Positions 1 through 9,205 of a stretch of 64,000 nucleotides of DNA are shown here, one piece after another. Under the pieces are notes generated by a model, which saw only the letters and a program-made list of their open reading frames with translations, had not been told where the DNA came from and ran no database searches. The first letter of the stretch is position 1. The number at the start of each line of letters is the position of its first letter. Location of the stretch: contig JAUFOR010000004.1 in assembly GCA_040285745.1 (NCBI GenBank), forward strand, positions 1,116,001 to 1,180,000, given 5' to 3'. Source of the DNA: Barthelona sp. PCE (lineage: Eukaryota > Metamonada: BaSk clade). Made by a program: the position numbers and the translations under genes.

Positions 1-1
1 C

Positions 2-307
2 AAATCACCAGGAATCTCTTCAGCATGTAATGCACAATATTTGACTTTGGGTACTGAAGACGAGATAACTTTTGTTGATGTAAGACAACCTGGTACCGTT
101 GCACATCTTTCTATCCCCAATTTGACACCAAGGATGTTAAGAACAGATGGGAAACATACTTATGGAGCGAGTAATGATAATGAGTTGTTTTGCCTTCGGG
201 GAACACGTATCATTTCCAGGATACGGTTAGGTAATTCAGTTAACGCAATGCATTGTAATGCTGGGCTGTTTTCAGTAGCTTGTGATAATGAGTTGTATTT
301 GTTCTAA
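2..307 (+). CDS. C-terminal end of a beta-propeller (WD40-like) protein, 5' truncated
   Basis: The reading frame is open from the window edge to a TAA at 305-307, and no ATG precedes it, so this is the last ~101 codons of a longer gene. The residues show short beta-strand blocks typical of WD-type propeller blades (for example ITFVDVRQPG and AMHCNAGLFSVACDNELYLF). Too little is present to name the family. It is convergent with the YbaK-domain gene, with 35 bp between the two stops. Confidence 0.5.
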   Translation, partial: KSPGISSACNAQYLTLGTEDEITFVDVRQPGTVAHLSIPNLTPRMLRTDGKHTYGASNDNELFCLRGTRIISRIRLGNSVNAMHCNAGLFSVACDNELYLF

Positions 308-342
308 GCTTGTGTGTTTGTAAATTGTATGAATTTTTTTTT

Positions 343-978
343 TTATTTCTTGCTGAATAATTCATGTTCATTGAAAATTAAAGCACCAGTACCTTCAATG
401 AATTCACGTGTGTTAACTTTGATCTTCAAATCTACTTCACCACCACCCATAAAAAATGAACTATGTGGTATATCCAAGACCTTTTGATCAATAATTATTG
501 GAACAGGTTGTCGCATGCCGAATACTGTATGTGCATTGAATTGATATCCAGTAAGTTCAGCGGCTGTCTCAGGTTCTACTGCACGCAATTTAAAATTTGA
601 TTTAACTGATCTATTAAAATTTCCTGGATGATAACCTATGAAGTTACGCAATTGTTGTGTGTTTAACTTTGATGTGTATTGAGTGATTACAGCGTAGTAT
701 CTGCACCAGTGGGGATGTTCCATGAAGTCTTCATCTCCATTATATAAAACGTTTTCGAAAAACAAGGTTTTGCACAATTGCACTTCAGATTGTGCCTTTA
801 ACGATTCTTTACGCCATGAGTATGGCATGTTGTAGTATATGCTGGGGACTCTGTACAAACGGGCACTTGGAACCTTTGCTTTTGCGTCCTGGATAGCTCG
901 AAGACCATCTCCGTTAATAATGTATTCCAAATCTTCAATTCGTTGATCAATGGTGGATTCTCGTACTGGATCAGTCAT
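343..978 (-). CDS. YbaK/EbsC-type aminoacyl-tRNA deacylase domain protein
   Basis: 211 residues. The C-terminal half (about 110-205) matches the YbaK/ProX fold: an ETAAELTGYQ segment, then FGMRQPVPIIIDQKVLD, then the glycine-rich FFMGGGEVDLKIKV strand, in the order normal for the family. YbaK proteins hydrolyse misacylated tRNAs such as Cys-tRNA(Pro). In eukaryotes they occur as free proteins or fused to ProRS, and here the domain is free. The N-terminal ~100 residues have no recognised domain. A TTTCACT element lies about 30 bp upstream of the ATG. The exact tRNA substrate cannot be read from sequence. Confidence 0.72.
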   Translation of the reverse strand: MTDPVRESTIDQRIEDLEYIINGDGLRAIQDAKAKVPSARLYRVPSIYYNMPYSWRKESLKAQSEVQLCKTLFFENVLYNGDEDFMEHPHWCRYYAVITQYTSKLNTQQLRNFIGYHPGNFNRSVKSNFKLRAVEPETAAELTGYQFNAHTVFGMRQPVPIIIDQKVLDIPHSSFFMGGGEVDLKIKVNTREFIEGTGALIFNEHELFSKK

Positions 979-1297
979 TACAGTGGTTAAAAACTTAGTG
1001 AAAGAGGTGATTTGTGTAATTTCAAGAAGGTAATGGGTAGAGTTTTTTGTGTTCTAGTCACATGCTTCAGCCCCTTCTAAATGATGTGTTCTCCACAATA
1101 CTGAACGAAATTTTAATATTTATTCAAAAAAGTACTCTTTTTTTTGAATGTTTTGTTATTGTACAGATTTAAGGTACATTTTTGTTGAATGTTCCAGATA
1201 AAGTTATTATACTATGATTAGAAGTGTGTGTATACGCAATGTATATTATGCATACGTTTTTTTCATTCTTACCCATATCACAGATTATTCAACAAAA

Positions 1298-2266
1298 ATG
1301 ACGTTTAGGGGTCAGTCAATGAATATTTCAGACCTCATATCTCATTGTAACAAAATATTGCAGGCAGATCTGTCGACAACATCACACTTTGCTGATGGTG
1401 TAGCATTAACACAACTCCTGGACTCAGTAGTGTGGATGCGCGGTGATAAAACTTTGATGCGTCTGCGTGTTCCATGTCAGAGCGATCAGCATCGTCGACG
1501 TAACTTCATGCAGCTTTTCTCTTTGATGATGGCTCTTGATATTAAAGCACCATCAGTTGAAGTCGACGACTTAGTGTCTCATTCTAAGCAGAAGAAGGCA
1601 ATTCCACTCTTGGGTAGTATTTTGTTAAAATTTGCAGTCCAGCATCAGCATAACGTCTTTTATCCTGCATTGCAGCGCCGTATGGAGCTGTATCAGAAGC
1701 GAAAGGCCACATTGCCGACCTGTTTTGTGCCAAACGATCCATCTATGACTGAATTGGCAGCTAGTAATCTGGAAAACGGCATAACAACTGATGAACTACG
1801 AGAAGAAGCCATCAACCGTTTCACTCGTGATGTTGAAGAGTCTCTTTCTGAAGAGTATGAGTCTGAAGAGGAAGTTGTTGTTGTGCCGAGGAATGTAATC
1901 AATTCACCGGATAAGATTGCTACACCTGTTAGCACAGAACTCAAACCACCACACAACCCTCAACAGAATGAGATATCACCCCACAGCGCCCTATCCAAGC
2001 ACCAATTAGTGAATTTGTTGAGTAGTCGTATTCGTTCAACAATTGATGATCTTCACACACACGTAAACAGCGAACTTGAGCTGGCTGACCAATACCAATC
2101 GGAGATCATCCAATTGCGTGATGAAGTCGATTTTTATTTTGATAAAATCGTCACTATGGAAATTTATTGTGATGGATTTCCCAATTCTAACTATTCAGAA
2201 CCCTTATTAGAGATATTTCGAAAAAAACCTAAATGTTTTCTTCGTGCAAAATCAAGAAAAAGATAA
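1298..2266 (+). CDS. EB1-like microtubule plus-end protein (CH domain plus EBH-like tail)
   Basis: About 322 residues from the ATG at 1298. The frame also has an upstream ATG at 1214, but the segment between looks like leader and contains TTTTTTCATTC. The N-terminal ~120 residues have the pattern of a divergent calponin-homology domain (FADGVALTQLLDSV, then RRRNFMQLFSLMMALDI). A charged linker follows. The last ~70 residues form a coiled coil ending in LRDEVDFYFDKIVTMEIYC, which closely matches the EB1 dimerisation signature (ERDFYFxKLRxIE). EB1 tracks growing microtubule ends and recruits partners. The C-terminus is basic (RAKSRKR) and lacks the EEY/F tail of metazoan EB1. Confidence 0.7.
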   Translation: MTFRGQSMNISDLISHCNKILQADLSTTSHFADGVALTQLLDSVVWMRGDKTLMRLRVPCQSDQHRRRNFMQLFSLMMALDIKAPSVEVDDLVSHSKQKKAIPLLGSILLKFAVQHQHNVFYPALQRRMELYQKRKATLPTCFVPNDPSMTELAASNLENGITTDELREEAINRFTRDVEESLSEEYESEEEVVVVPRNVINSPDKIATPVSTELKPPHNPQQNEISPHSALSKHQLVNLLSSRIRSTIDDLHTHVNSELELADQYQSEIIQLRDEVDFYFDKIVTMEIYCDGFPNSNYSEPLLEIFRKKPKCFLRAKSRKR

Positions 2267-2275
2267 TTAATATAA

Positions 2276-3904
2276 TTAGTAACCTAATGATGTAGTAATT
2301 TTTAGTTGTCTAATATTATCAGCAATGAGGGCATCAACACCTAACTCATACTGTTCCATGATTGTACGTTCAATATTATTGTCTGATCCAAAGGTGACCA
2401 AGAACAAACCATTGGATTTAGCTGTTTCTATGATTGCATCACGGTCTTCTTGCTTGAGAAGGACATCTGAGTGCAAGACAACACCATCTAAATTATTGGT
2501 GATAGCCCATTGTAGTGAGGCGAAAGTTGAATTTCTACGTTCATCATAAAATTCTCCTTCACATTCACTTAATAATAAAACTGGGAAGAATGGTTGTTTA
2601 ATCTTTAATAGTACAGCTAATTCAGGATCGAAAGTACTGAAATAAATTGGATTATTGACATTATGATTGAAGACGTTTTCTAACACCATATCAGCAAAAT
2701 CATTGCGTGCTGGATATGACCCGAGGCCAGATTTAACCTCTCTCTCAACAGGATACTTGAGCTCGATATTAAACCCAAAACCTGTGTTTGTAAAATGTTT
2801 GAATAACTGACTCAGTTCTAAGGCACGGTCACTGAGCACAAAGGGTCTATTCTTGGTCTCTGTCTCATCAAGTGTATGTCTAGCCTTGGATTGAAGATGC
2901 TCTGATACCTGCGCAAACTCTCCAAAATCGTTGAAAGAGATGGATTTATGGAAGGATGATGTGCGCATGCGGCCCTTCTTTGGCATCTGAGAAGGTACAT
3001 TTAATGAATTATTATCTTCTTCCTCAATATTTTCTTTTAAATCAGGTGAAGAAGAAATTCTCTTCAATAAATTGATTTTTGCGTCAAAGCGATCGATAAA
3101 CTGCTTGCGTGTCAGTGAACACACAGGTACATTATGACCGTTAGACATCTGAATGAAATAGTCGTGGAAAATCACAATAGCATCGTCCTTTGTTGGTTGT
3201 ACATCAAATTCAATCCAATTTGCACCGCTCTTCCGTGCCATATCGAAACTGAGAACAGTATTTTCAGCGAAAGGAGTTCTATGATTGGTATGTCTTGAAG
3301 AATTACCCGAACCACGATGACCAATAAGCATACGGGGAGAAAGAAAAGGATGCCTAGTAAGGGGACGAAGGTATGGGTTCTTTTGGAATAGTTCGATACG
3401 GGAAAGCATAGATTTATGCATTTTAACCAAAGCTTCAGAAGCAGTTAAGAAACTAAAATTTGGAAATTGAAAAGGTTTTGCAACGAAATAACTTAGAGTA
3501 AGGATACCGACGACACTGGGGAGAGCCATTGTTGTTAGAAGAGGTCTTCTAATACATCCTCTGCAGTCACCAAACGTAGGGAAATCCGTTTCAATAAAAT
3601 GAGATAACATAGCTTTGGATTCATCATTAGCGGTTACTTTGATGATGAAATCAAAACCCTCTTCAAGATATACTGGAATACAATACCAATTGTACACAGG
3701 TTGTGTTTTGCATATGTTTTCGGGGTACTTGACATTGTACTCAAGGGGTATGTGCCCGGGGAGACGATGGGATATTAATGTAAAGATAAGATCGTCATTA
3801 TTAACTGAAGAATTTGAATAACGCACCTGCAATGGTGGAACTTCCTCATCTGAGTAAATATTTGGGCGGCCCCCAAGTCGGATAAAGAGATGGTGCAGAA
3901 CCAT
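2276..3904 (-). CDS. Glycerophosphodiester phosphodiesterase, GPCPD1/GDE-like
   Basis: 542 residues from the first ATG at 3904; the frame continues only to a TTG upstream. The GDPD catalytic domain starts near residue 190 with MLIGHRGSG, followed by the AENTVLSFDMA and WIEFDVQPTKDDAIVIFHD blocks, which carry the two catalytic histidines and the acidic metal ligands. FNIELKYP and the C-terminal VDALIADN segments complete the TIM barrel. A ~90-residue insert rich in Ser, Glu and Lys interrupts the barrel between about 270 and 350. The N-terminal 190 residues are beta-rich, as in GPCPD1-type enzymes that cleave glycerophosphocholine. CCCTTTCACA lies just upstream of the ATG. It is convergent with the EB1-like gene, stops 9 bp apart. 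Confidence 0.82.
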   Translation of the reverse strand: MVLHHLFIRLGGRPNIYSDEEVPPLQVRYSNSSVNNDDLIFTLISHRLPGHIPLEYNVKYPENICKTQPVYNWYCIPVYLEEGFDFIIKVTANDESKAMLSHFIETDFPTFGDCRGCIRRPLLTTMALPSVVGILTLSYFVAKPFQFPNFSFLTASEALVKMHKSMLSRIELFQKNPYLRPLTRHPFLSPRMLIGHRGSGNSSRHTNHRTPFAENTVLSFDMARKSGANWIEFDVQPTKDDAIVIFHDYFIQMSNGHNVPVCSLTRKQFIDRFDAKINLLKRISSSPDLKENIEEEDNNSLNVPSQMPKKGRMRTSSFHKSISFNDFGEFAQVSEHLQSKARHTLDETETKNRPFVLSDRALELSQLFKHFTNTGFGFNIELKYPVEREVKSGLGSYPARNDFADMVLENVFNHNVNNPIYFSTFDPELAVLLKIKQPFFPVLLLSECEGEFYDERRNSTFASLQWAITNNLDGVVLHSDVLLKQEDRDAIIETAKSNGLFLVTFGSDNNIERTIMEQYELGVDALIADNIRQLKITTSLGY

Positions 3905-4459
3905 TAGGCTCAATGGGGTGTGAAAGGGGAGATAATACTAATACTATAACTTCAAGGGTTTCTCAACGTTTATTGTGGGTACCCAGGTGTTATTATCATA
4001 TAGTGGACCATGTGAAGGTTGTGGACTTTGGTCTGTTCACATAGAAACGCTAAGATGGTGCTCCTCTTTACAATGTCTTTGGTGCGATTCTATGTTTGCA
4101 CAGCCTTAACAGTGCAATTAATATGCCACCAACGAGCGGAATTTATCGAATGATATAGATTTCTCCAGAATTCTCTTTTTGAGCTTGAAGACGTGGTCTG
4201 ACTGAAATTTTGACATGGTTTACACCACATTTATGCAATTTTGAAAGCATTTCTACGTATTTAGCGATAGTTGAGTGTTTCAATCTGATTTTTTCACCGA
4301 TTTCTCTTCATTGTTTTGAGTTATGACACTTTGACATCATTGCACAGCCGACTCTCCAAGAAAAGCAGCTCTCATATGTAAACTTATATTGTATTACAGA
4401 GTACCAAAGCAGTATTCGATTTTTCAACTTTTTTACCGTTTTTCCCTTAAATAATAGCA
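3905..4459. other. Intergenic region between divergent genes
   Basis: 555 bp between the GDPD gene (minus) and the MDH-malic enzyme gene (plus), so it should hold both promoters. I see no credible open frame or tRNA. Near 4114-4133 a short inverted repeat (TGCAC...GTGCA) could form a small hairpin. A pyrimidine-rich stretch (CTTTTTTACCGTTTTTCCC) sits 12-35 bp before the malic-enzyme ATG. Confidence 0.4.
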
Positions 4460-7168
4460 ATGAAGACTGTTTTAATTACTGGTGGAGCTGGTAACATTAG
4501 CTATGCACTTGCTTCCCAAGTTGCTTCTGGCTCTCTCCTCGGTGACGAAGAGATTGAGCTTCGTCTTTTTGACATTGCACGTGCTGAGCAAGCACTCCAG
4601 GGCGCCGTCATGGAGCTCGAGGACTGCTGCAGCACTGTCACAACAAAGGTTATTGGTACCATTGATCCTGAAACTGCTTTCAAGAACATTGATGTCGCCA
4701 TCTTTGTTGGTGGATTCCCCCGTCTTCCAGGAATGAAGCGTTCCGATCTTTTGGAGAAAAACGCTGAAATTTTCAAGCAACAGGGTGAATATCTTCAGCT
4801 TTATGCTAAGAACACTTGTCTTTGTGTTGTCATTGCCAACCCCTGCAACACTAACATGACCATCCTTGCCTCCCAGGCTACAAAGATTCCCCTTCGTAAC
4901 TTTACTTCACTTTCACGTTTGGACCTCAACCGTGCTCGTGGTATGATTGCACGTAAGATGAACCGTAATCCCAATGAAGTGCACTCCATGCTCGTCTGGG
5001 GTAACCACTCCTCTACACAGGTTGCCTCTGTTGAGCAAGCTTGGATCATGGAAGATGGAGTCAAGACACCTGTTAATGATATTGTTGATCAAGAATATAT
5101 CAAGAACGATTTCATTGCTGACGTTGCTGGTCGTGGTGCTGCTGTACTTCAGACTCGTGGTGCTTCTTCCGCTACTTCCGCTGCTCGTGCCATCCTTGAT
5201 CACACTCGTGATTGGATGATTGGTACCAAGCCTGGTGAGTTCACATGTATGGGTATCATCACTGATGGTCTCCTCTACGGTCTCCCTGCTGGTATTGCTT
5301 TCTCTCTCCCCGTCGTCTGTCTTGGTAACGGTGAGATTAAGGTTGTTGATAACCTCAAGCTTCCTGATTGGATCCGCGCAAAGCTGAACCTTTCTGCACA
5401 GGAACTTGTTCAGGAGAAGAGCCAAGCTGCTCCTTTCTTAACCGACCGTGATCTCCGTAACTTTACTCTTCAGCACTGCCGTATTGAGGATGTTGAATAC
5501 CTCGGTGTTGTTCCTTTCGAACACAAGCCTATTGTTCTCGCAGACTCCATCTTCAACAAGGATCTTGGTTTTACCATGGCTGAGCGTGAAGCCCTGGGTA
5601 TCACTGCTTTCCTTCCTCCTCGCGTTGAAACCCTTGAGGAACAAGTCCAACGTTGTCACAAGGCTATGGAGATGCTCTGCCCTGAACCTCTTCAGAAGTT
5701 TGTCTATCTTCGTCACTTGAGCGATACAAACGAGAACCTATTTTACGCTGTCCTTCAATCTCGCCCTGTCGAACTTCTTCCTATCGTCTACACACCTATT
5801 GTTGGTGCTGCTTGTGTCAACTGGTCAACCATCTGGCCCAATCACAGCCGTGGTCTCTACCTCAACAAGTCTCACAAGGGTCGTATTCGCTATATCCTCC
5901 AGCAATGGCCCCGTCGTGTAGATGGTATCGTCGTCTCTGATGGTTCCCGTATCCTCGGTCTCGGTGATATTGGTTCAAACGGTATGGGTATTCCCATTGG
6001 AAAGGGTAACCTCATTGTTGCAGGTGGAACTTTTGACCCCGCACACTTCCTTCCCATTATGTTTGATCTTGGTACTCGTACTGAAAAGGTTCGCGATGAT
6101 CCTCTTTACCTTGGTCTCCGTGAAGAGAAACTCTCTGAAGTTGAGATCCTTGAGTTAATGGATGAATTTGTTGATGCCATCTTTACTGTCTGGCCTCACG
6201 TTCTTCTTCAGTGGGAGGATTTCTCTAATGACATCGCTTTCACCCTCCTTAACCGTTACCGTCTTCGTCGTACTTTCAACGATGATATCCAAGGTACTGG
6301 TTGTGTTGTCACTGCTTCTATGATCAACTCCGTTAGGCTTTCTGGTATTGACTGGAAGGATCACAAATTCCTCTTCTTCGGCGCTGGTTCAGCCGGTGTT
6401 GGTGTTGCTGATGTTATTGCTTCTGAACTCGCAAAGCAAGTTGGTATTTCATTTGAGGAAGCCCGTAAGCATTTCTACCTCTTTGACTCCAAGGGTCTTG
6501 TTTCATCTACTCGTGGCGGTCGTGCTCTTGCTCAGCACAAGATTCCTTATGCTCACGGTTTCTTTGACCATGAGTGTCCTACTTTCGAAGAAGCTGTTGA
6601 AATGCTCAAGCCTACAGCTCTTGTTGGTCTGGGAACTATCCCTGATGTCTTCACTAAGGAGATTGTCGAGAGCATGTGTGATTACATGCCCGAGACCACT
6701 CGCCCCATCATCTTTGCTTTATCCAACCCTACTTCAAAGATTGAGATCACTTCCACCAACGCCGTAAACTGGTCAAACGGTCGTGCTATCTATGCTTCTG
6801 GTTCTCCTCAACCCGTTGTTGAACTCAACGGTGTTAAGAACGTTCCTTCACAGGCTAACAACTTCTATGTATTCCCTGGTATTGCATTTGGTGCCGCACT
6901 TTCTGGTGCTTCCACTATTTCTGATGAAGTCTTTGTTATGGCTGCTGAAGCTCTTGCTGATATGGTTACTGAAGAGGACCTTGCTGTTTCTTCCACACTT
7001 CCTGATATTTCCAATATTAAATCCATTTCTGCTGCTATTGCTGCTAGAATTTCTCGCTTTGTTGTTGAGAATGGTCTTTCAACTGTGGATCTCGGATGGC
7101 CAGAGGATGGAAACCTTGATAAGTATCTGGAGATTGCTCTCGAGAGACAATGGTCTCCAAAGTATTAA
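4460..7168 (+). CDS. Malate dehydrogenase-malic enzyme fusion protein
   Basis: One uninterrupted 902-residue frame holds two complete enzymes. Residues 1-~325 are a cytosolic-type malate dehydrogenase: dinucleotide loop GGAG near 8, Asp38 at the end of strand 2 (expected for NAD use), substrate arginines in LPGMKRSD (R94) and LDLNRAR, and catalytic His183 in VWGNH with Asp155. Residues ~365-902 are a eukaryote-type malic enzyme: Tyr444 in VYTPIVGAAC, Lys515 in GIPIGKG, metal ligands E586/D587 and D609 in WEDF...FNDDIQGT, and a second Rossmann loop GAGSAG at 641. A single chain could turn oxaloacetate into malate and then pyruvate plus CO2, moving electrons from NADH to NAD(P)H. Codons are strongly C/T-ending, unlike the neighbours, suggesting high expression. 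No targeting peptide is evident, so it is probably cytosolic. Confidence 0.9.
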   Translation: MKTVLITGGAGNISYALASQVASGSLLGDEEIELRLFDIARAEQALQGAVMELEDCCSTVTTKVIGTIDPETAFKNIDVAIFVGGFPRLPGMKRSDLLEKNAEIFKQQGEYLQLYAKNTCLCVVIANPCNTNMTILASQATKIPLRNFTSLSRLDLNRARGMIARKMNRNPNEVHSMLVWGNHSSTQVASVEQAWIMEDGVKTPVNDIVDQEYIKNDFIADVAGRGAAVLQTRGASSATSAARAILDHTRDWMIGTKPGEFTCMGIITDGLLYGLPAGIAFSLPVVCLGNGEIKVVDNLKLPDWIRAKLNLSAQELVQEKSQAAPFLTDRDLRNFTLQHCRIEDVEYLGVVPFEHKPIVLADSIFNKDLGFTMAEREALGITAFLPPRVETLEEQVQRCHKAMEMLCPEPLQKFVYLRHLSDTNENLFYAVLQSRPVELLPIVYTPIVGAACVNWSTIWPNHSRGLYLNKSHKGRIRYILQQWPRRVDGIVVSDGSRILGLGDIGSNGMGIPIGKGNLIVAGGTFDPAHFLPIMFDLGTRTEKVRDDPLYLGLREEKLSEVEILELMDEFVDAIFTVWPHVLLQWEDFSNDIAFTLLNRYRLRRTFNDDIQGTGCVVTASMINSVRLSGIDWKDHKFLFFGAGSAGVGVADVIASELAKQVGISFEEARKHFYLFDSKGLVSSTRGGRALAQHKIPYAHGFFDHECPTFEEAVEMLKPTALVGLGTIPDVFTKEIVESMCDYMPETTRPIIFALSNPTSKIEITSTNAVNWSNGRAIYASGSPQPVVELNGVKNVPSQANNFYVFPGIAFGAALSGASTISDEVFVMAAEALADMVTEEDLAVSSTLPDISNIKSISAAIAARISRFVVENGLSTVDLGWPEDGNLDKYLEIALERQWSPKY

Positions 7169-7200
7169 TCAAAAATTGATTAACTGTATTGTTTATTATC

Positions 7201-7821
7201 TTAACACTTAATAAAAGAAAAAAATTGTTCCGGTACACCAAAACAAGCTGCTTGAATTTCTTCAAAGGGTTTTATAGTATATTCCTTCATTTCTTCTGAA
7301 ATAAAACCTCCTGCACAAGTTAAAATGTGTTCATGATGTAAAAGATGATTGAAAACTGCTTGATCAAACTCTTTAAACTTGATTTCATCAACTGATGAGT
7401 GTAATGTTAGTAATTGATTCTCCACATCAAATACTGACCATCCATTGACAACATGTAGTGAGGAATTAGAATAGGACTCTAAATAGCGACGTACAGTTTC
7501 ACGATCCTTAGGTTTAGGGCGCACCTCAATGCCTTCTGGGGTCTGTTTTACAACAAGTTGATCAAAACAAACAACAAAAGTGTCGGGACTAAAAGTGTTA
7601 GAATTTAAAATACTGCCCAGTTTTTCATTTGAGATACGCTTTGTAAGATGCTGTACATCTTCAATGGTGCGGCATGGGGTACTGTTTAAGTCAGTTTCAT
7701 CGAATTCTGAGGAATAAAATTCACCAAGCTGAAATTCAGAGGGTGGTAATAGCTGACCAAACATCTTCTTGATGAATGCTTGGCGCCAGCGTGACGTTGT
7801 TCCAAAACAAATGTTTTTCAT
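7201..7821 (-). CDS. Maf-like nucleotide pyrophosphatase-family protein
   Basis: 206 residues, near normal length for Maf. The N-terminus GTTSRWRQAF resembles the Maf SxxR nucleotide-contact motif. The central VVCFDQLVV occupies the place of the family's (S/A)DQVV strand, and VRPKPKDRETVRRYLESY matches the KP...EA...L..YS block. HVVNGWSVFDV follows, as in Maf. Maf enzymes hydrolyse modified nucleoside triphosphates. The conserved acidic residues are only partly kept, so activity is uncertain. It is convergent with the MDH-malic enzyme gene, 32 bp between stops. Confidence 0.6.
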   Translation of the reverse strand: MKNICFGTTSRWRQAFIKKMFGQLLPPSEFQLGEFYSSEFDETDLNSTPCRTIEDVQHLTKRISNEKLGSILNSNTFSPDTFVVCFDQLVVKQTPEGIEVRPKPKDRETVRRYLESYSNSSLHVVNGWSVFDVENQLLTLHSSVDEIKFKEFDQAVFNHLLHHEHILTCAGGFISEEMKEYTIKPFEEIQAACFGVPEQFFSFIKC

Positions 7822-8132
7822 TAACTACTAAAAGGAGTAACAAAACTAAATACGGGCATCCTTGAAACAAGGCCCATTAATCACGTCAAACGATGCCCTA
7901 CAACAAAAAAAGGGAATGTACAAAAATATACAACGTAGTAAAGTGAAGAAATGAAAAGTTAACTATATTGTGTCACAGAATATTTTTAAGAAGTATCATG
8001 ATGTGGCACGGGTACATATCGGGTGATTTGTGATGGATACGAAGATGTTTAACATGCAAATCCGAGAAGAAGTGTACTTGTTCCGTTTTAAGCCATTAAA
8101 CCTTATCCTATCTTTCTACGCCCATTAAAGGC
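7822..8132. other. Short divergent intergenic region
   Basis: 311 bp between the Maf-like gene (minus) and the next plus-strand gene. Only promoter-like pyrimidine tracts are visible (ACTCCTTTTAG on the minus strand before the Maf ATG; CTATCTTTCTACGCCC before 8133). No gene or RNA was recognised. Confidence 0.35.
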
Positions 8133-8960
8133 ATGCCCGACTTTGACAAGCTGCTGGACGAGGCCCTAGAGCCCACAAAACCAAAAGAATCTCGTGTAGA
8201 AGCAGAGCCTACTGAAAAGATGTTAGAAGACTTGTTAGATGATCGTTTAGCCCGTGCAAAGCGAGCTAAACGGGCCTCTGAATTGGCCTTGGGAAACGGG
8301 AATCAAGCAACAAAGAAGAGCAATGATTTCTTGCAGAATCAAATAGCAAATGATCAGAATCCATCTCAAACGGTGCAAATTCAGGACGTCATGGACGGAA
8401 ACCCACCAAACAGCCCTTTTGCTAATTCTTCTACAATGTCATCTGTTGGTTCAACAAAGAATTTATTGGACGATGAATTATTGAGTCCTTCATCTTCTGC
8501 CACAAGTGTGTTTCTGTCGGTGTTGCAGGAGGACGAAAGGAAAGAAGATCTTAGCGCAACGCCAAGGAAGTTTGCAAAATTCCTACGTCAATTGGATGTA
8601 TCACAAGATAAACCAACATTGAACCTTCAGTTTGAGCTTGATCACACGGAAGATTTTCTGGACAAGCTGTTACAAAGTTTTGAAATGTTGAATGATAAAC
8701 ATAAATCATATTTTTTAAAAAATCTGAAAAAAACTCAAGGTTATCAATTTTTTTGGAAATATTTAGTTTTTCTTTATTGTTTCTCATCCAGATTCTTAAT
8801 GGATGATTTAACTTTTTTTGAAAATTTATTTCTTGATATTTATCAAAAATTAAAAACTTTGTTATTATTTGATGAATTTAATAATGATGTTTCTATGTTT
8901 GATTTGTCAACAGAATTGTACGATAGCTTTCTTTTACGGTTACAAAATGATGGTTGTTAA
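8133..8960 (+). CDS. Uncharacterised protein with PEX19-like N-terminal helix
   Basis: 275 residues. The first helix, DFDKLLDEALEPTKP, resembles the PEX3-binding start of PEX19 (LEELLxSALDDF), but no CaaX box or other PEX19 block is visible, so this is only a hint. Residues 75-140 are Ser/Asn-rich and probably disordered. From about 155 to the end the protein is helical and hydrophobic-aromatic (FWKYLVFLYCFSSRFL). Composition changes inside the gene: from ~8690 codons become very AT-rich, unlike the first half. Function not recognised. Confidence 0.55.
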   Translation: MPDFDKLLDEALEPTKPKESRVEAEPTEKMLEDLLDDRLARAKRAKRASELALGNGNQATKKSNDFLQNQIANDQNPSQTVQIQDVMDGNPPNSPFANSSTMSSVGSTKNLLDDELLSPSSSATSVFLSVLQEDERKEDLSATPRKFAKFLRQLDVSQDKPTLNLQFELDHTEDFLDKLLQSFEMLNDKHKSYFLKNLKKTQGYQFFWKYLVFLYCFSSRFLMDDLTFFENLFLDIYQKLKTLLLFDEFNNDVSMFDLSTELYDSFLLRLQNDGC

Positions 8961-9205
8961 CAAAAAAGAAATGTGAAAGAAAAAAATGTGAAAGAAATTC
9001 GGTTACATTTAACCAGGGGAGTAATACACTGTTTTTTGTGTGATTTTTAACCCAAATATTTCTATTCTGTAAGCATTTCATAGCATCAATAGTTTTCGTT
9101 GAAGAAGATAGCAATTTAGTAAAGGAAAAGGTACGAAAAGTTTATTAATGTTTGCTATACTAATGATTGCTATTGTTGATAATACATTATTTAATCACCA
9201 ATTGA

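Noticed and set aside
8133-8960. PEX19 (peroxisome biogenesis)
   Set aside because: Only the first helix resembles PEX19; the CaaX box and the other conserved blocks are missing.
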